Assembly: GCA_021781695.1 (NCBI GenBank)
Contig: JAJXWG010000002.1
Location: 1-31,269 of the forward strand
Source: Pseudomonadota bacterium
GTDB taxonomy: Bacteria > Pseudomonadota > Gammaproteobacteria > Burkholderiales > Gallionellaceae
Direction: 5' to 3'
Length of the DNA stretch: 31,269 nucleotides
The notes beneath the pieces were generated by a model. It did no database searches. It was not told where the DNA came from and saw only the letters and a program-made list of their open reading frames with translations. Positions 1-7,088 of the stretch are shown piece by piece. The position numbers and the translations under genes are program-made. Every line of letters starts with the position of its first letter. The stretch's first letter is position 1.

Positions 1-499
1 CGCGCGGGTAGGGTATCGGAGCGCGGCTAAAATACAGCGCGTTGTTGTTTTTGTCCAACACAGCCTTGACGATGTTCGGATTGCGCATGTCCTCTTCGCC
101 GTGTATCGCATGGCAGGCTGTGGCCACTGCACATTCCGGATGACCGTGCAAGTGGCTGGCTACTGAATTGATCAGGTCTGGAGGGATCAATGGTTCATCG
201 CCCTGCACGTTGACTACGATCGTCTCATCAGGCCAGCCTTGTTTTTCAACCACCTCGGCGATGCGATCAGTGCCGCTTGCATGTGTATCTTTCGTCATGC
301 AGGCTTTGAAACCATGCTCGTGCACCACGTTTGCAATCGCATGATGATCGGTGGCTATCCAAATTTGCCGAGCGCCGCTTTTTGCGGCCTGTTCGGCAAC
401 GCGCACCACCATGGGTTTCCCCGCAATATGCAACAGTGGTTTGCCGGGCAAGCGGGCTGAGGAATGACGCGCCGGGATGACGACGTGAAAATCGACCAT
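1..499 (-). CDS. kdsB: 3-deoxy-manno-octulosonate cytidylyltransferase, partial (C-terminus cut by window edge)
   Basis: KdsB activates Kdo with CTP to give CMP-Kdo for the lipopolysaccharide inner core, in the cytosol. The reverse strand from the ATG at 499 reads MVDFHVVIPARHSSARLPGK, followed by GKPMVVRVAEQA, ATDHH, a GTDRIAEV segment and VQGDEP. These are the nucleotide-binding and sugar-binding signatures of the KdsB family. About 166 of the usual roughly 250 residues are present and the frame is open to base 1. The start lies one base past the stop of the Trm112-like gene, so translation is probably coupled. It is the distal gene of the operon that includes lpxK, which fits a shared role in lipid A/Kdo assembly. 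Confidence 0.95.
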   Translation of the reverse strand, partial: MVDFHVVIPARHSSARLPGKPLLHIAGKPMVVRVAEQAAKSGARQIWIATDHHAIANVVHEHGFKACMTKDTHASGTDRIAEVVEKQGWPDETIVVNVQGDEPLIPPDLINSVASHLHGHPECAVATACHAIHGEEDMRNPNIVKAVLDKNNNALYFSRAPIPYPR

Positions 500-500
500 T

Positions 501-686
501 TTAAAGCGCTTCGGCTTCTTCAGGCGTCAGCTTGCGCGCCTCATCAACCAGCATGACCGGTATGCCGTCTTCAATTTTATAGGCCAGGCGGTCTGGCTTG
601 CAGATCAGTTCCTGTTCTGCCTTGCGATAGATCAGCGGTGATTTGCATAAAGGGCAGACGAGAATATCAAGCAGTTTTGCATCCAT
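501..686 (-). CDS. Trm112/YcaR-family small zinc-site protein (61 aa)
   Basis: This is a 61-residue protein beginning MDAKLLDILVCPLCK. It has a CPLC pair near residue 11, a third Cys after QELI, and the conserved tail GIPVMLVDEAR. These features define the Trm112-like (UPF0434/YcaR) family, whose members are commonly found between lpxK and kdsB. The bacterial role is uncertain; the eukaryotic homologue is an activator of methyltransferases. A longer in-frame start exists at 773, but the family starts at MDAKLL. The chosen ATG at 686 overlaps the end of lpxK by 20 nt, consistent with coupled translation. Confidence 0.92.
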   Translation of the reverse strand: MDAKLLDILVCPLCKSPLIYRKAEQELICKPDRLAYKIEDGIPVMLVDEARKLTPEEAEAL

Positions 687-1665
687 GAATGGCAATCTTT
701 CGCAGTAGGTGGTTGAGCAGGGCGGGATCAACTTGTGCATCGACGCGCAGTACCCAGAAACGATCATCAGCAAACGCCGTGCATTTTACCGCATCTTTTT
801 CAGTAAGGAATAGCGCATCGCATTCATCGAAATTCAAATCGCTGGCCTTGAAAAGATGGTGATCTGCAAAAGCATGCGGCGTGAAACGCAATCCCAGCGA
901 TGTCAGGTGTACAAAAAAACGTTGCGGATTCCCGATGCCGGCGGCAGCATGCAACCTCAATCCGCTAAACTGTTCCGCGCCTGCGATCTTTTCGGAATGG
1001 CGCAGGTTCTGAAAAATATTTCCTGACAGCTGCATCGCATATTGAACCTTTAACTCGGGAATATTTTGTCCGCCATTGATCACCACTGCGTCAACTGTAT
1101 TCAATCTGGAAACAGGCTCGCGCAACGGTCCTGCCGGAAGCAGATGACGATTGCCGAAACGTCGCACACCGTCGATGACTGCAATTTCCATATCGCGCTG
1201 TAAGCGGTAATGCTGCAAGCCATCATCACAAAGCAGCACATCGCATTGCGGATGCGCAATTAAAACCTGCCTTGCAGTGGCAACGCGGTCTTTGCCTACC
1301 CATACTGGGCAAATCTTGCGTTTTGCCATCAGCAGCGGTTCATCTCCTACCTCTTGTGCCAAGCTGTTTTCCGTGACGGCTTGTTGAATTTGATTGCCGC
1401 CATAGCCGCGGCTGATGATTGCAGGTCGATAACCTTGCTTAGCCAGTTGCTCCGCGATGGACAGGGTGAGTGGAGTCTTGCCAGTGCCGCCCACGCTGAT
1501 GTTGCCGACGACGACGACGGGGACAGGCAATTTGAAGGATTCAAGAATATGGTTGCGATAAAGGAGGCGGCGCAAAGCTGACAATGCGCCGAATATCCAG
1601 CTTGCGGGCAGCAGAACCAGATGGACTGGACTTGTCCGATACCAGTTTTGTTCAAGTCCAGTCAT
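667..1665 (-). CDS. lpxK: Tetraacyldisaccharide 4'-kinase (lipid A 4'-kinase)
   Basis: LpxK phosphorylates the 4' position of the tetraacyldisaccharide-1-phosphate precursor to give lipid IVA, at the cytoplasmic face of the inner membrane. The protein has 332 residues, a usual length. An N-terminal hydrophobic segment (about residues 14-36) is followed by the P-loop GNISVGGTGKTP at 54-65 and by the conserved DDGLQHYRL segment that carries catalytic residues. AAGIGNPQRFF and LTEKDAVKC near the C-terminus are also typical. The ATG is preceded by AAGGA at a workable distance. It follows exbD after 107 nt and overlaps the Trm112-like gene at its 3' end. Confidence 0.96.
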   Translation of the reverse strand: MTGLEQNWYRTSPVHLVLLPASWIFGALSALRRLLYRNHILESFKLPVPVVVVGNISVGGTGKTPLTLSIAEQLAKQGYRPAIISRGYGGNQIQQAVTENSLAQEVGDEPLLMAKRKICPVWVGKDRVATARQVLIAHPQCDVLLCDDGLQHYRLQRDMEIAVIDGVRRFGNRHLLPAGPLREPVSRLNTVDAVVINGGQNIPELKVQYAMQLSGNIFQNLRHSEKIAGAEQFSGLRLHAAAGIGNPQRFFVHLTSLGLRFTPHAFADHHLFKASDLNFDECDALFLTEKDAVKCTAFADDRFWVLRVDAQVDPALLNHLLRKIAIHGCKTA

Positions 1666-1691
1666 GCCGATAAATCCTTAAAAGACAGCTG

Positions 1692-1757
1692 TTCACGAAT
1701 CGCTGTATCTGAAGGCTCAGTCAAGGAGGTAGGCCGGGAGCTGAGTCGTTTCGTGAA
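1692..1757. repeat. Nested inverted repeat between exbD and lpxK
   Basis: The outer arms TTCACGAA (1692-1699) and TTCGTGAA (1750-1757) are perfect 8-bp complements, extending to 10 of 11 pairs with the adjacent CG. Inside them CTCAG (1716-1720) pairs with CTGAG (1741-1745). The transcript of this spacer could fold into a two-step stem-loop between exbD and lpxK. No T-run follows, so it is not a standard intrinsic terminator. It may be an mRNA processing or stability element. Confidence 0.45.
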
Positions 1758-1772
1758 TTTTGTGAATTATTT

Positions 1773-2192
1773 TTACTTGGCCTCGTTCTGTGTGGCAAAG
1801 GTAATGCGCCCAAAACCTGCCTGCCGAGCCGCTTCCATCACATTGATGACGGCCTGATGCGGTGTTTTGGCATCGGCATTGATCACGATGACAGGGTCTG
1901 TCTGTGTACCTGCCGCTTTTTTGATTTCAGCGGCCAGCGCTGGCACTCCGCTATACCGGATTGTGCCGTCGTTGATCGCATAATGTTCTGTGGCGTCGAT
2001 AGAGACATTGATGGGTTTGACTTCTGAAACGGCAGGTTCTCCGCCGGCTTGAGGTAAATTGATCTGCAATTCGGAAAATTTTGCATAGCTGGTTGTGACC
2101 ATCATGAAAATCAGGATCACAAGCAGTACGTCTATCATCGGAATCAGATTGATTTCCGGCTCTTCACGAGTACGTCCGCGTTGAAAGTTCAT
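1773..2192 (-). CDS. exbD: ExbD/TolR-family biopolymer transport protein
   Basis: ExbD is the small subunit of the proton-driven ExbB-ExbD motor that energises TonB- or Tol-dependent outer-membrane processes. The protein has 139 residues. A short cytoplasmic head contains EEPEINLIPMIDVLLVILIF, with the membrane Asp at residue 21 that carries protons in this family. A periplasmic domain follows, ending in INVMEAARQAGFGRITFAT. It starts 2 nt after the exbB stop. No tonB is visible in the window, so whether it works with TonB or in a Tol-like role cannot be decided here. Confidence 0.93.
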   Translation of the reverse strand: MNFQRGRTREEPEINLIPMIDVLLVILIFMMVTTSYAKFSELQINLPQAGGEPAVSEVKPINVSIDATEHYAINDGTIRYSGVPALAAEIKKAAGTQTDPVIVINADAKTPHQAVINVMEAARQAGFGRITFATQNEAK

Positions 2193-2194
2193 CG

Positions 2195-2803
2195 TTAACC
2201 CTTGCGCTGACCGTGTACGATCTCGACCAGCTTGATGGCCTGTTGCTCCATTTCTATGGTCAGGCTGTCTGCCTTGGCTCGGAAATGACGGTAAGAAATC
2301 ATGCTGGGTATGGCGACGATCAGGCCGAATGCTGTGTTATACAACGCGACGGAAATCCCGTGCGCTAGGATCGCAGGGCTATTGCCTGCGGCGGTTTGAG
2401 AGCCGAAAATTTCGATCATTCCGACCACGGTGCCGAACAAGCCTAGCAATGGACTGATCGACGCGATGGTGCCCAGAGTGGTGAGAAAGCGCTCCAGGTC
2501 ATGGGCTGCGGCACGACCTGCCTCTTCGACGGAGTCTTTCATGACTTCCGGGGAGCTTTTGATATTCTTCAACCCCGCCGCGAAGATACTGCCCAAAGGC
2601 GAATGTTGCGCCAATTTATCCAGCATGCCATCGTTGACACCGCGTTGTTTGAGTTCCTTGATCACTTCGTCGAGCAGTGAAGGCGGTGCAACCCTGCTGC
2701 TCCGCAGAGAAATCAGTCTTTCAGTGATCAAACCGACTGCTATGATGGATGCAAAAATCAAAAACCAGATCGGCCAGCCAGCCGCTTCTACAATTGCTAA
2801 CAC
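2195..2803 (-). CDS. exbB: MotA/TolQ/ExbB proton channel family protein
   Basis: This 202-residue inner-membrane protein is the proton-channel subunit that pairs with ExbD. It has an N-terminal membrane segment (about residues 8-27), a cytoplasmic helical part, and two further membrane segments around LGTIASISPLLGLFGTVVGMI and ALYNTAFGLIVAIPSM, which are the family signatures. The start is a GTG at 2801-2803, supported by GGAGAA about 8 nt upstream. It is the first gene of the minus-strand operon exbB-exbD-lpxK-trm112-kdsB, so the promoter should lie in the 2804-3193 gap. Confidence 0.93.
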   Translation of the reverse strand: MLAIVEAAGWPIWFLIFASIIAVGLITERLISLRSSRVAPPSLLDEVIKELKQRGVNDGMLDKLAQHSPLGSIFAAGLKNIKSSPEVMKDSVEEAGRAAAHDLERFLTTLGTIASISPLLGLFGTVVGMIEIFGSQTAAGNSPAILAHGISVALYNTAFGLIVAIPSMISYRHFRAKADSLTIEMEQQAIKLVEIVHGQRKG

Positions 2804-2977
2804 AGGTATTCTCCAAATATGATTGTGATCCTTAATTATCGTGCTTTAATTGATTGCGATGATTTTGGATGCTCTGAAGCTGCAACTGTAGCGTGTCATT
2901 CGCAGTTGAGCAAGATTTCTCAGACTTTTCTTCAATATGCATGAGTTAATTCACGGTTATATATAACGTATTATTGT

Positions 2978-3012
2978 TTACCCACAAAATCTGTGGATAA
3001 CTCTGTGGACAA
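2978..3012. promoter_or_regulatory. Cluster of three DnaA-box-like nonamers
   Basis: TTACCCACA (2978-2986, one mismatch to the TTATCCACA consensus), TGTGGATAA (2992-3000, exact match on the minus strand) and TGTGGACAA (3004-3012, one mismatch on the minus strand) occur within 35 bp, next to an AT-rich segment containing TATATATAA. The minus-strand string ACAGAGTTATCCACAG is the kind of sequence found at replication-origin DnaA sites. The role is inferred: DnaA-controlled transcription or a DnaA-titrating site. The flanking genes are not those usual at oriC. Confidence 0.5.
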
Positions 3013-3022
3013 TGATGTTGAT

Positions 3023-3039
3023 GCAGCTTTGAAAGCTGC
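3023..3039. repeat. Perfect inverted repeat downstream of the DnaA-like boxes
   Basis: GCAGCTTT (3023-3030) and AAAGCTGC (3032-3039) are perfect 8-bp arms around a single G. It is a compact dyad that could be a protein-binding operator; the 1-nt centre is too tight for a good RNA hairpin without opening base pairs. It lies about 155 bp upstream of xseA and 220 bp upstream of exbB. Confidence 0.4.
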
Positions 3040-3193
3040 GATTCGCAAGGGTTTCATGGAGACTGCCTGTTTTTTGATACATTTATTATCATTTGTAATC
3101 AATTGGTTAGTGTAAGTGTTGTGTTTTTATTACGGATGATGCCGCACTAAGCGGCGTGTTGCCTGAGTTTGTGAATAATTTGGAATTGTCAAT

Positions 3194-4537
3194 ATGCCTG
3201 CAACAATTTTTTTAAAAGAAAAACAGCGTGTGCTGCGCGTGTCTGAGCTTGCTCGTGCAATCAACCAATTGCTGGAAGGGTCCGTGCCTTTGCTGTGGGT
3301 GAGAGGTGAGATCAGCAATTTGGTCAAGGCGTCCTCGGGTCACTGGTATTTTGCGTTGAAGGACGAGCAGGCGCAAGTGCGCTGCGTGATGTTTCGCCAG
3401 AAAAATATCATGCAGGGACATGTATTGGACAATGGCGTTCAGGTCGAAGTGCTGGCATCAGCAAGCCTTTACGAGGCGCGTGGTGATTTTCAGCTGACTA
3501 TTGAACAGTTGCGTCCGGCGGGCCTAGGAGTTTTGTATGAGCAATTTGCAAGGCTCAAGCAGAAACTTGAGCAGGAAGGCTTGTTTGCGGTAACGCGCAA
3601 GCGGCCTTTGCCCAGTTTTCCAAAGCGCATAGGCATCATCACGTCGATTCAGGCTGCCGCATTGCGCGATGTGCTGTCCACATTGAAGCAGCGTCTGCCC
3701 GGTGTGCCTGTTGTGCTGTATCCCTCGCCTGTTCAGGGAGGTGGGAGCGCGGAGAAGATCGTGCAAGCCATAGAATTGGCCAACAGTCGGGCCGAATGTT
3801 CTGTGCTGATTCTCTGCCGGGGGGGCGGCAGCATCGAGGATTTGTGGGCTTTCAACGAAGAGATCGTGGCTCGGGCCATTGCGGCAAGCCGGATTCCCAT
3901 TGTCAGCGGCATCGGTCACGAGACGGATTTTACCATAGCCGATTTTGTTGCCGATGAACGTGCGCCCACGCCGACTGCCGCTGCACAGAGGGTAGTGCCT
4001 GATCGCTTATCCCTGCTGCAAGGTTTGCGCGACATGTCACAGCATCTGATTCGCCCGATGCGCAACCGATTAAGACATGCTATGCAGACGCTGGATTATT
4101 TGCAGCGCCGCATCGTGCATCCTGCCGAACAGCTGCAACGAAAGGCACGGCAACTTGACCAGTTGCAACAACAAATGCAACGCAATTTCGAACATATATT
4201 GCAACAGCAGCAGTGGAGACAGTCATCTTTGAAGCACCGCATGCATGGTGTAGGCAGCGACTTTCATCGATTGCGGGATAAACAGGATCATCTGCGCGGA
4301 CGCTTGATCAATGCGGTGAGCACGAGCCACAGGCAGCGGGCGGCAAAACTCGATGCGCTTATGCAGCATCTTAGCCTTCTCAACCCGGAGCGGATATTGG
4401 CGCGAGGCTACAGTCTTGTGCAGGACGAAAATGGTCGCATGGTATCGGATGCACGCAGTTTGATTGTGGGGGCCGAGCTCAACATTGTGTTTGGGAAGGG
4501 ATGGGCGCGCGCAAGGGTAGAAGACAAGGGGGATTAG
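3194..4537 (+). CDS. xseA: Exodeoxyribonuclease VII large subunit
   Basis: XseA is the catalytic subunit of exonuclease VII, which degrades single-stranded DNA in both directions in repair and recombination. The protein has 447 residues. It has an N-terminal OB-fold DNA-binding domain (VSELARAINQLLEGSVPLLW, GHWYFALKD), the catalytic domain with RIGIIT, GGGSIEDLWAFNEE and GIGHETDFTIADFVAD, then a long Gln/Arg-rich coiled-coil region and the C-terminal LNPERILARGYSLV segment. The usual ITSxTGAA motif reads ITSIQAAALRD here, a mild variation. The small subunit xseB is not adjacent. The ATG at 3194 has no strong ribosome-binding site. Confidence 0.95.
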   Translation: MPATIFLKEKQRVLRVSELARAINQLLEGSVPLLWVRGEISNLVKASSGHWYFALKDEQAQVRCVMFRQKNIMQGHVLDNGVQVEVLASASLYEARGDFQLTIEQLRPAGLGVLYEQFARLKQKLEQEGLFAVTRKRPLPSFPKRIGIITSIQAAALRDVLSTLKQRLPGVPVVLYPSPVQGGGSAEKIVQAIELANSRAECSVLILCRGGGSIEDLWAFNEEIVARAIAASRIPIVSGIGHETDFTIADFVADERAPTPTAAAQRVVPDRLSLLQGLRDMSQHLIRPMRNRLRHAMQTLDYLQRRIVHPAEQLQRKARQLDQLQQQMQRNFEHILQQQQWRQSSLKHRMHGVGSDFHRLRDKQDHLRGRLINAVSTSHRQRAAKLDALMQHLSLLNPERILARGYSLVQDENGRMVSDARSLIVGAELNIVFGKGWARARVEDKGD

Positions 4538-4601
4538 CTCGCAGAGCGGAATTGATAGATAATCAATGCATGATCCGAAATGAATATTGCAAGGAAAGCA
4601 A

Positions 4602-6974
4602 ATGAAGCTTGACCAGTGGCCGACCCCTTATTACTACCAGTTTGAAGAGGATCTTGCCGGCTTTGATGGCGAGCCTTGTCTTGTGATTTCCAGCGATGAG
4701 CAGGAACATTTTGGCGAATTGATTCTGTTTTCCCCGGAAGAGGACATATTCGAGATTCAGTCGTTTAACGGTGGAATTGCCACGCTGACAGCCGATCTCG
4801 TCAATTACCTGCGCCTGTTGCATCCGGTGCACCTGAAAAAAAATGCAAGCCTGATAAACGGGATCAACGAGGAAATTTCGGGCGCTTCCGAGAACCAGCA
4901 GTTTTCCATCGTGTTCATAAATGGCAATAGCCTGGAAGGGGAAACGGTAGGTTACACGATCGATAAGACAGGACTCTATCTGTACATGGTGCATACAGAG
5001 GATTCGATCATACGCTGCTTTATTCCCGCTGTTTCAATCAAGCATTACCAGATAGGCAAGAAAATCGGGCAGATGCTTCTTGAAGAGCAGATTGTCACAC
5101 ATCAGGAAATCAACTCCGGCCTAGAACAACAGGAAAAGTTGCGCAGCAAGCTGCTGGGAGAATATCTAACTAGCGAACATATTGTTACCCCTGAACAATT
5201 GGTCAAGGCGCTGGGACGCCAGTCCGGAACGGTCCTGAAGCTTGGGGACATGCTGGTCCAGGAGAAACTGATCACGCCGGAGATACTGCAAGAAGCGCTT
5301 GAAAAACAGCGCAAGAACAAAAAAATCGCGCTTGGTGAAATTCTTGTCAACATGGGCGTGGTGAATACCGAAGTCATACAGAGCATGCTGGCAAAAAAAC
5401 TGGGCATTCCTTTTGTTGATGTCCGCAAGTTTTATGTTCATTCCAGCACCTTTCATCTGGTGCCGTTCAGCTTCATCGATAAATACACCATATTGCCGCT
5501 TTATCACGCCGAACAGACGCTTGTAGTCGCGATGGAAAACCCGCTGTTATGGGAGCCTTTAAATGAGCTGCGCGTGATCACAAATCTTACCGTTGTGCCT
5601 GTTTTGGCTGCGCGGGATGATATCCTTTTTGCGATCAACGAGCTCAAGGACTCCAGGGCAAGCAGGCAGAAAATCGACGAGCTTGCCGTCGGCATGTCCT
5701 TTGCGTCTGAAGAGGAAGAAGGCTTTGAAGAGGGGGTTGCCGAAACGGATAATACGCTGGTTGGACTGGTCAACAAGATGATGCTCGACGCTTATAATCA
5801 GGGCGTATCGGATATACACATCGAGACCTATCCTGACAAGCGCAATACGCAGGTCAGATTTCGCAAGGACGGTGTGATCAGCAAGTATTTTGAATTTCCG
5901 CCGACCTTCAGAAGGGCGCTGATTTCCAGAATCAAGATCATGGCGAAACTGGATATTTCCGAGAAGCGCAGGCCTCAGGATGGAAAGATAGAACTCAAGC
6001 TTAGCCAGGAACAGAAAGTCGAGTTTCGCGTGGCGACGATTCCGACTGCCAATGGCCTGGAAGATGTGGTGATGCGCGTGCTGGCCGGGGCCAAATCTAT
6101 TCCGCTGGAAAAGCTAGGTCTGCCGTCTCATGTGCTTGCGAGAATCAAGGAACTGGCGGCAAAACCCTATGGCCTGTTTTTGATCTGCGGGCCGACGGGT
6201 TCCGGGAAAACGACCACCTTGCATTCCGTGCTGGGTTTCATCAATTCGCCTGATCGCAAGATTTGGACAGCCGAGGATCCTATCGAAATCACCCAGGATG
6301 GGCTGCGTCAAGTCCAGGTCAATTCGAACATAGGCTGGACCTTTGCGGCAGCCATGCGCAGTTTTTTGCGCGCCGATCCGGATGTGATCATGGTGGGCGA
6401 GATACGCGATGCCGAAACGGCGAAGATTGCCATACAGGCTTCGTTGACCGGCCACATGGTGTTTTCGACCTTGCACACTAACAGTGCAGCGGAGAGCATG
6501 GTGCGCCTGCTGGATCTAGGTATGGATCCGTTTAATTTTTCAGATGCGCTGGTGGGTATGTTGGCACAGCGCCTGGCGCGCCGCTACTGCGATGTCTGCA
6601 AGCAACCCTATGCAGCCGAAAACGATGAAATGACTGCGTTGGCCGAAGAATACTGCCTGGGTACGCACTTTGATCCCAACGTGGTCTTGCGACAGTGGAA
6701 ACAATCCTATTTCAATGAGCAAGAGACATGCACGCTCTATTCCGCCAAGGGATGCCGCGAGTGTGGCGGTACCGGATACAGGGGAAGAATTGGATTGTAT
6801 GAATTTCTGGAGGCCACTCAGGCGATCAAGAGGCTGGTTCAGCATCAGGGGAATGTCGAGGCGTTGCAGACAGAAGCGCTCAACCATGGCATGCGCACCC
6901 TGAAACAGTATGGCATAGAGCTTGTGTTAAAGGGGCAGACCGATATTCTGCAGATCAGGTCTGTGTGCAATTAG
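4602..6974 (+). CDS. GspE/PulE/MshE-family ATPase with four tandem MshEN-like repeats
   Basis: This is a hexameric AAA-type motor of the type II secretion/type IV pilus superfamily. I chose the ATG at 4602 (790 aa), with AAGGAAAG just upstream, over a TTG 15 nt earlier. Residues 1-150 form an unassigned N-terminal domain. Residues 155-266 contain four consecutive copies of a roughly 24-residue motif (LGxxLVxxxxIxxxxLxxALxxQ type, at about 155, 184, 213 and 243), the arrangement that binds c-di-GMP in MshE. The ATPase follows, with Walker A GPTGSGKT at 530-537, Walker B-like DPDVIMVGEIRD at 592-603, and a zinc tetracysteine C663/C666/C718/C721. No pilin, platform or secretin gene is adjacent, so its partner machine is elsewhere. 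At 790 residues it is longer than typical GspE proteins. Confidence 0.93.
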   Translation: MKLDQWPTPYYYQFEEDLAGFDGEPCLVISSDEQEHFGELILFSPEEDIFEIQSFNGGIATLTADLVNYLRLLHPVHLKKNASLINGINEEISGASENQQFSIVFINGNSLEGETVGYTIDKTGLYLYMVHTEDSIIRCFIPAVSIKHYQIGKKIGQMLLEEQIVTHQEINSGLEQQEKLRSKLLGEYLTSEHIVTPEQLVKALGRQSGTVLKLGDMLVQEKLITPEILQEALEKQRKNKKIALGEILVNMGVVNTEVIQSMLAKKLGIPFVDVRKFYVHSSTFHLVPFSFIDKYTILPLYHAEQTLVVAMENPLLWEPLNELRVITNLTVVPVLAARDDILFAINELKDSRASRQKIDELAVGMSFASEEEEGFEEGVAETDNTLVGLVNKMMLDAYNQGVSDIHIETYPDKRNTQVRFRKDGVISKYFEFPPTFRRALISRIKIMAKLDISEKRRPQDGKIELKLSQEQKVEFRVATIPTANGLEDVVMRVLAGAKSIPLEKLGLPSHVLARIKELAAKPYGLFLICGPTGSGKTTTLHSVLGFINSPDRKIWTAEDPIEITQDGLRQVQVNSNIGWTFAAAMRSFLRADPDVIMVGEIRDAETAKIAIQASLTGHMVFSTLHTNSAAESMVRLLDLGMDPFNFSDALVGMLAQRLARRYCDVCKQPYAAENDEMTALAEEYCLGTHFDPNVVLRQWKQSYFNEQETCTLYSAKGCRECGGTGYRGRIGLYEFLEATQAIKRLVQHQGNVEALQTEALNHGMRTLKQYGIELVLKGQTDILQIRSVCN

Positions 6975-6987
6975 TCGGAGTGGAAAG

Positions 6988-7017
6988 TTGAATCTTTGCT
7001 ATGTAGCGCGTTAGAAT
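6988..7017 (+). promoter_or_regulatory. Candidate sigma70-type promoter for arnT
   Basis: TTGAAT (6988-6993) and TAGAAT (7012-7017) are separated by 18 bp, matching 4/6 and 5/6 of the consensus hexamers. The expected transcription start near 7024 would leave a leader of about 65 nt before arnT. It lies right after the stop of the ATPase gene. Unproven, but it is the best pair in the gap. Confidence 0.45.
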
Positions 7018-7088
7018 CCGCATCCCTGCTTTTGGCATTGGCCCGAAATCATGAAATCTTGCCGGTTTGATCTTTCCGTTTTCACCTC

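Larger units (their letters stand above)
2804..3193. other. 390-nt AT-rich divergent intergenic region (exbB/xseA)
   Basis: No credible gene is present. The region must hold the promoters for both exbB (minus) and xseA (plus). It contains an AT-rich stretch around 2958-2980, a cluster of DnaA-box-like nonamers (2978-3012), a perfect inverted repeat (3023-3039) and a short GCCGC-N5-GCGGC hairpin at 3141-3155 in the xseA leader. I could not fix a convincing -35/-10 pair for either gene. Confidence 0.6.

Noticed and set aside
2958..3012. Chromosomal replication origin
   Set aside because: The DnaA-like boxes are suggestive, but there are only three, and dnaA, dnaN, gyrB, rpmH and parAB are absent. 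Kept as a finding, not called as oriC.
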